A DNA stretch of 64,000 nucleotides from Janthinobacterium tructae (lineage in GTDB: Bacteria; Pseudomonadota; Gammaproteobacteria; Burkholderiales; Burkholderiaceae_D), in NCBI RefSeq assembly GCF_006517255.1, contig NZ_CP041185.1, positions 1,116,001 through 1,180,000 on the forward strand. The letters run 5' to 3'. The position numbers were made by a program, and so were the translations under genes. Shown here piece after piece: positions 61,176 to 64,000 of this stretch. The notes beneath the pieces were generated by a model. That model worked only from the letters and a program-made list of their open reading frames with translations, searched no databases and was not told where the DNA came from. How positions within the stretch are numbered: position 1 is the stretch's first letter; every line of letters starts with the position of its first letter.

Positions 61176-62514
61176 GGTGGTCGCTTTCTCTTTCCAGTTT
61201 GATGGCCGCCAGCGGCAAGGCCAGATGCACCACCGCCCCGCCCTGCACCCGGTTGCGCGCCGTCACCGTACCGCCCAGGGTACGCGCGACATTCACCACC
61301 AGGAACAGACCCAAGCCGCCACCGGGCTTACCCTTGCTGCTTTGATACGGTTTGCCCAGGTGCGTCAGCATCGACGGCTCGAAACCGGGGCCCGCATCGG
61401 TAATGACCAGGTGCAAGGCATCCGCCTCCCGCGTGGCTTCGAAGCGCAGCCAGTCGGGCGACGCTTCCAGCGCATTGTCGAGCACATTGCATATGGTTTG
61501 TTTCAAGGTCGAATCGAAGACGACGGGCACGTCATGCTCGATGCGGTTATCGTACTCGAAACTCTGGATCGGGCGGCTGCTGCGCCACTCATCGACCAGG
61601 TCGTTGAGGAAGGTGTTGATCGTCGTCTTCACGGACGATTCGCCGCGCGCCTCGCCCGCCGACAACAAAATGCCGCTGACGATACTCTTGCAGCGCCGCA
61701 ACTGCGCCTGCATTTCCGTGATTTCTTCCAGCAGCTCGCTGTTCTTGCTCAATTCCGGCATGCGGCGCCAGTCACCGAGGATGACGGAGAGCGTTGCCAG
61801 CGGCGTGCCCAGCTCGTGCGCGGCGCCCGAGGCCAGCAAGCCCATGCGGATGATGTGCTCTTCTTCCGCCGCGCGCTGGCGCAAGTCCGCCACCTTGGCG
61901 TCGCCGGCGCGCTGGTTGCGGTTGATGCGCGTGATGAACACCACCAGCAAGGCGGCGTTCAGGATAAAACAGATCAGCAAGCCTTGCACGTACAGGCTGG
62001 AAAAGCCCCGCTCGGGGTCGATCGGCAGAATCAGGGGGCCGGGCAGCAAGGCCAGGCCCGCCAGGCACAGGCTGGTAATGGCCACCATGATCCAGGTCGA
62101 CCACACTTCCAGCAGCACGGCGCTGAGGATGACTTGCAATAAGTACAGGAAGGCAAACGGGTTGCTGATGCCGCCGCTCAGGTAGAGCTGGGCCGTCAGC
62201 ACGGTGACGTCGACCAGCAAGGCGAGGAACAGGGCCGTGTTGGACACGGGCTGGCGTTCGTGCCAGCGCAGCAGGCTGGCCAGGTTGAAAGCGATGAGGC
62301 AGGACAGCACTTCGAGCATGTAGGGCACGGGCAAGGCGATGCCCAGTCCCACGCCCACACCGAAGATGGTGCTGATCTGGCCGATCACGGCAAGCCAGCG
62401 CAGCTGGATCAGCAGCTTCATGTTCTGGTGGCCGGCCGGATGTTCCATCTCGGCCGCCACCGCACCGCGCTCTAAGACTTCGCGGTTGGGCAGGATCTCA
62501 ATCCTGCCCGGCAT
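61165..62514 (-). CDS. regB: RegB-type redox sensor histidine kinase
   Basis: This 449-residue membrane kinase has six hydrophobic helices in the first 200 residues. The quinone-site heptapeptide GGISNPF is at residues 114-120. The phosphorylated histidine is His233 (GAAHELGTPLA) and the redox cysteine position is Cys275 (RRCKSIVSG). The ATPase domain shows NVLDNALEASPD, DAGPGF and GGGLGLFLV. These marks are diagnostic of RegB/PrrB. ATG 62514 has an AGGAAAG ribosome site and lies 17 bases inside the end of the SURF1 gene; 62541 is a weaker in-frame start. It phosphorylates RegA. Confidence 0.93.
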   Translation of the reverse strand: MPGRIEILPNREVLERGAVAAEMEHPAGHQNMKLLIQLRWLAVIGQISTIFGVGVGLGIALPVPYMLEVLSCLIAFNLASLLRWHERQPVSNTALFLALLVDVTVLTAQLYLSGGISNPFAFLYLLQVILSAVLLEVWSTWIMVAITSLCLAGLALLPGPLILPIDPERGFSSLYVQGLLICFILNAALLVVFITRINRNQRAGDAKVADLRQRAAEEEHIIRMGLLASGAAHELGTPLATLSVILGDWRRMPELSKNSELLEEITEMQAQLRRCKSIVSGILLSAGEARGESSVKTTINTFLNDLVDEWRSSRPIQSFEYDNRIEHDVPVVFDSTLKQTICNVLDNALEASPDWLRFEATREADALHLVITDAGPGFEPSMLTHLGKPYQSSKGKPGGGLGLFLVVNVARTLGGTVTARNRVQGGAVVHLALPLAAIKLERESDHHAG

Positions 62515-63322
62515 GGTCGCTTTCCTGGCGCTGGGCGCCACGGGCGCGGCGGCGCTTGTCTTCGCGCACGATCCACCAGCTGATGCCGGCCACCATCAGG
62601 GCCAGCGCAAACCACGTCAAGGCGTACACCAGGTGGTTGTTGGGGAACGAGATCACGGTCAGGCCGCCGACGGGCGCATCAACGGCCGTTTCCGATTTGG
62701 CCTTCGCATCGACAAAGTATGGCGCCACATTGGTGAGCATGTGCGAGGCGCCGATGGCGGCCACGTCGCGCGAATACCAGTGCTGGGTGGCAGGACTGTT
62801 TTCGCGCAGGAATCCGCCGCCCGTCTCGCTGATGCGCAGCAAGCCGTCGACATTGACGATGCCGGCCGGCGTGCTGGCGGCGATGCCTGCGCGTTTCGGC
62901 ACGAAGCCGCGGTTGACCAGCACGGTGCTGCCATCGGCCAGGCGCAAGGGCGTCACCAGCCAGTAACCGCTGCCCAGTGCCGTCGTTGCCTGCACCAGGG
63001 TATTGAAAATCGGGAGATAGGTACCGGAGAGTCGCACGTGGCGGTATTCATCCGTTTGTGGCGTAATGCTGGCCCAGGCTGCGGGGCCAGGTGCGTCCGT
63101 TGCGGGCGCATGTACGCGTTGTTCGACGCGCTCGATCAGGTCAAGCTTCCAGAACAGGCGCTTGACTTGCCAGGTGCCCAGGGCACAGAAACCGGCAAAC
63201 AAGATCCCCGCCAGCAAGGCCAATGCATATCGCACGACCATGCCGCGTGGGCCTGGCGCAGCATCTTGCGATGCGGCGCCAGGGGCGCGCCCGGTGTTGC
63301 TTGGGCGCGGTTGACTCATCAT
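62498..63322 (-). CDS. SURF1-family cytochrome oxidase assembly protein
   Basis: This 274-residue protein has one membrane helix near the N-terminus (ALALLAGILFAGFCALGTWQ) and another near the C-terminus (TWFALALMVAGISWWIV), the typical SURF1 layout, with the periplasmic core between (VLVNRGFVPK is the family block). SURF1 proteins help heme a or o oxidase assembly. The gene overlaps cyoD upstream and regB downstream, a placement fitting an assembly factor for the quinol oxidase. Confidence 0.92.
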   Translation of the reverse strand: MMSQPRPSNTGRAPGAASQDAAPGPRGMVVRYALALLAGILFAGFCALGTWQVKRLFWKLDLIERVEQRVHAPATDAPGPAAWASITPQTDEYRHVRLSGTYLPIFNTLVQATTALGSGYWLVTPLRLADGSTVLVNRGFVPKRAGIAASTPAGIVNVDGLLRISETGGGFLRENSPATQHWYSRDVAAIGASHMLTNVAPYFVDAKAKSETAVDAPVGGLTVISFPNNHLVYALTWFALALMVAGISWWIVREDKRRRARGAQRQESDHAGQD

Positions 63323-63705
63323 GGAGCCGTTTTCGTATGCATGTACTCAGGCATCAGATCCGGCATCATGTTGTGGTTCATGTGGTACATGACCCACAGG
63401 GAACCGGCCATGGCAATGCCCACGATCATGATCGTGAAGATCAGCGCCATCATGTTCCAGCCGCCTTCGGACTTGGTGTTCATGTGCAGGAAGTACACCA
63501 TGTGCACCACCACTTGCACCGCCGCGAACGCCAGCAGGACCAGGCCCATGGTGCCCGAATTGGTGATGACTTTCGCCATCACCAGCCAGAAAGGAATGGC
63601 CGTCAGGATCACCGACAGGATGAAGCCGATGGTGTAGCTTTTCAGACTGCCATGATCGTGTTGGTCATGGTGGTGGCTATCGCCGTGTGTGTGGTGGTCG
63701 CTCAT
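63319..63705 (-). CDS. cyoD: Cytochrome bo quinol oxidase subunit IV
   Basis: This 128-residue membrane protein has three helices ([59 protein letters not shown]) and a His-rich soluble N-terminus ([17 protein letters not shown]). It matches CyoD, including VHMVYFLHM. The ATG at 63705 overlaps the end of cyoC by four bases; its stop overlaps the SURF1 start. Confidence 0.93.
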   Translation of the reverse strand: MSDHHTHGDSHHHDQHDHGSLKSYTIGFILSVILTAIPFWLVMAKVITNSGTMGLVLLAFAAVQVVVHMVYFLHMNTKSEGGWNMMALIFTIMIVGIAMAGSLWVMYHMNHNMMPDLMPEYMHTKTAP

Positions 63706-64000
63706 GGCAGCACTCCCATCAGGTAGACAAAGGTGAAGACGCCGATCCAGATGACGTCCAGGAAATGCCAGAACAGCGACAGGCACATCATGCGACGGCC
63801 GTTTTCCGGGGTCAGGCCATGCTTGTTCAACTGGAACATCAGGGTCACGAGCCAGATCACGCCGAACGTCACGTGCAAGCCGTGGGTACCGACCAGGGCG
63901 AAGAACGACGACAGGAACGCGCTGCGCTGCGGACCGGCGCCTTCGTGGATCAGATGAATGAATTCATACATTTCCAGCGACAGGAAGGCCAGGCCGAACA
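63702..64000 (-). CDS. cyoC: Cytochrome bo quinol oxidase subunit III, 5' partial
   Basis: The C-terminal 99 residues are present; the frame continues to the window edge ([16 protein letters not shown]). Visible are a membrane helix pair, [15 protein letters not shown], and the final [18 protein letters not shown] helix, which identify subunit III of a heme-copper quinol oxidase. With cyoD, SURF1 and regBA it forms a run without gaps. The rest of the cyo operon should lie to the right. Confidence 0.93.
   Translation of the reverse strand, partial: FGLAFLSLEMYEFIHLIHEGAGPQRSAFLSSFFALVGTHGLHVTFGVIWLVTLMFQLNKHGLTPENGRRMMCLSLFWHFLDVIWIGVFTFVYLMGVLP

Noticed and set aside
1..64000. CRISPR arrays, tRNA or rRNA genes, insertion sequences and phage genes
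   Set aside because: None could be recognised by reading either strand; nearly all of the window is filled by ordinary chromosomal genes.

Overview
The window is a GC-rich chromosomal segment whose gene content points to a betaproteobacterium of the Oxalobacteraceae type (Janthinobacterium/Massilia/Duganella-like). The grounds are an exosortase A (XrtA) exopolysaccharide cluster in betaproteobacterial order, RegBA redox regulators, cyo-type quinol oxidase genes, an FTR1 permease with a cytochrome c domain and LodAB-type genes. The taxonomic call is an inference from gene content, not from a marker gene. I see no tRNA, rRNA, IS element, prophage or CRISPR array.

Layout. (1) 1-652: 3' part of a trypsin-like protease. 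(2) 654-19215: the XrtA/PEP-CTERM-type exopolysaccharide locus. On the minus strand it has a FeeM-like acyltransferase and the Wza-like export lipoprotein EpsE. On the plus strand, tightly packed, come the chain-length protein EpsF, a tyrosine autokinase, an outer-membrane beta-barrel, WecB, a polysaccharide deacetylase, a FemAB-like protein, glycosyltransferases, exosortase A fused to EpsI, an asparagine-synthase-like amidotransferase, and a fused glycosyltransferase/CapK-like adenylating protein. (3) 19225-27125: a small membrane protein; an alcohol dehydrogenase behind an exact FNR-type box; a secreted protein; an iron permease whose start codon is overlapped by a Fur-like box; a gamma-glutamylcyclotransferase-like protein; and a TetR regulator with an SDR and a quinone-oxidoreductase-like gene. 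The last three share a palindromic operator. (4) 27235-34622: a three-gene sensory operon of a periplasmic binding protein, a TorS-like hybrid kinase and a REC-PAS-GGDEF-EAL-REC c-di-GMP protein. (5) 34636-43269: a DASS anion symporter, a LodA/LodB-type quinoprotein oxidase with its flavoprotein maturase, ferredoxin-NADP reductase, a CptA-like phosphoethanolamine transferase and a DJ-1/PfpI protein. (6) 43266-51085: a serine hydrolase, two small immunity-like genes, a GFA protein, a DUF3297 protein, two exported unknowns, a glutaminyl cyclase, and a LysR regulator divergent from cidAB. (7) 51082-53010: a TetR regulator divergent from a Tet(X)-like flavin monooxygenase, with a perfect palindrome between them. 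(8) 53090-59171: a selenium locus of mnmH, selD and a PhnDCE-type ABC transporter that is probably for a selenium oxyanion. (9) 59294-64000: small exported proteins, a GNAT acetyltransferase, then a gapless minus-strand run cyoC-cyoD-SURF1-regB-regA that links the quinol oxidase to its likely redox regulator.

The most interesting points are the glycosyltransferase-CapK fusion, the TorT/TorS-like kinase joined to a double-receiver c-di-GMP protein, LodAB, the selenium transporter neighbourhood, and several operator palindromes. The TetR operator pair differs only by compensatory changes. Nearly all other long open frames are antisense shadows produced by the high GC content.
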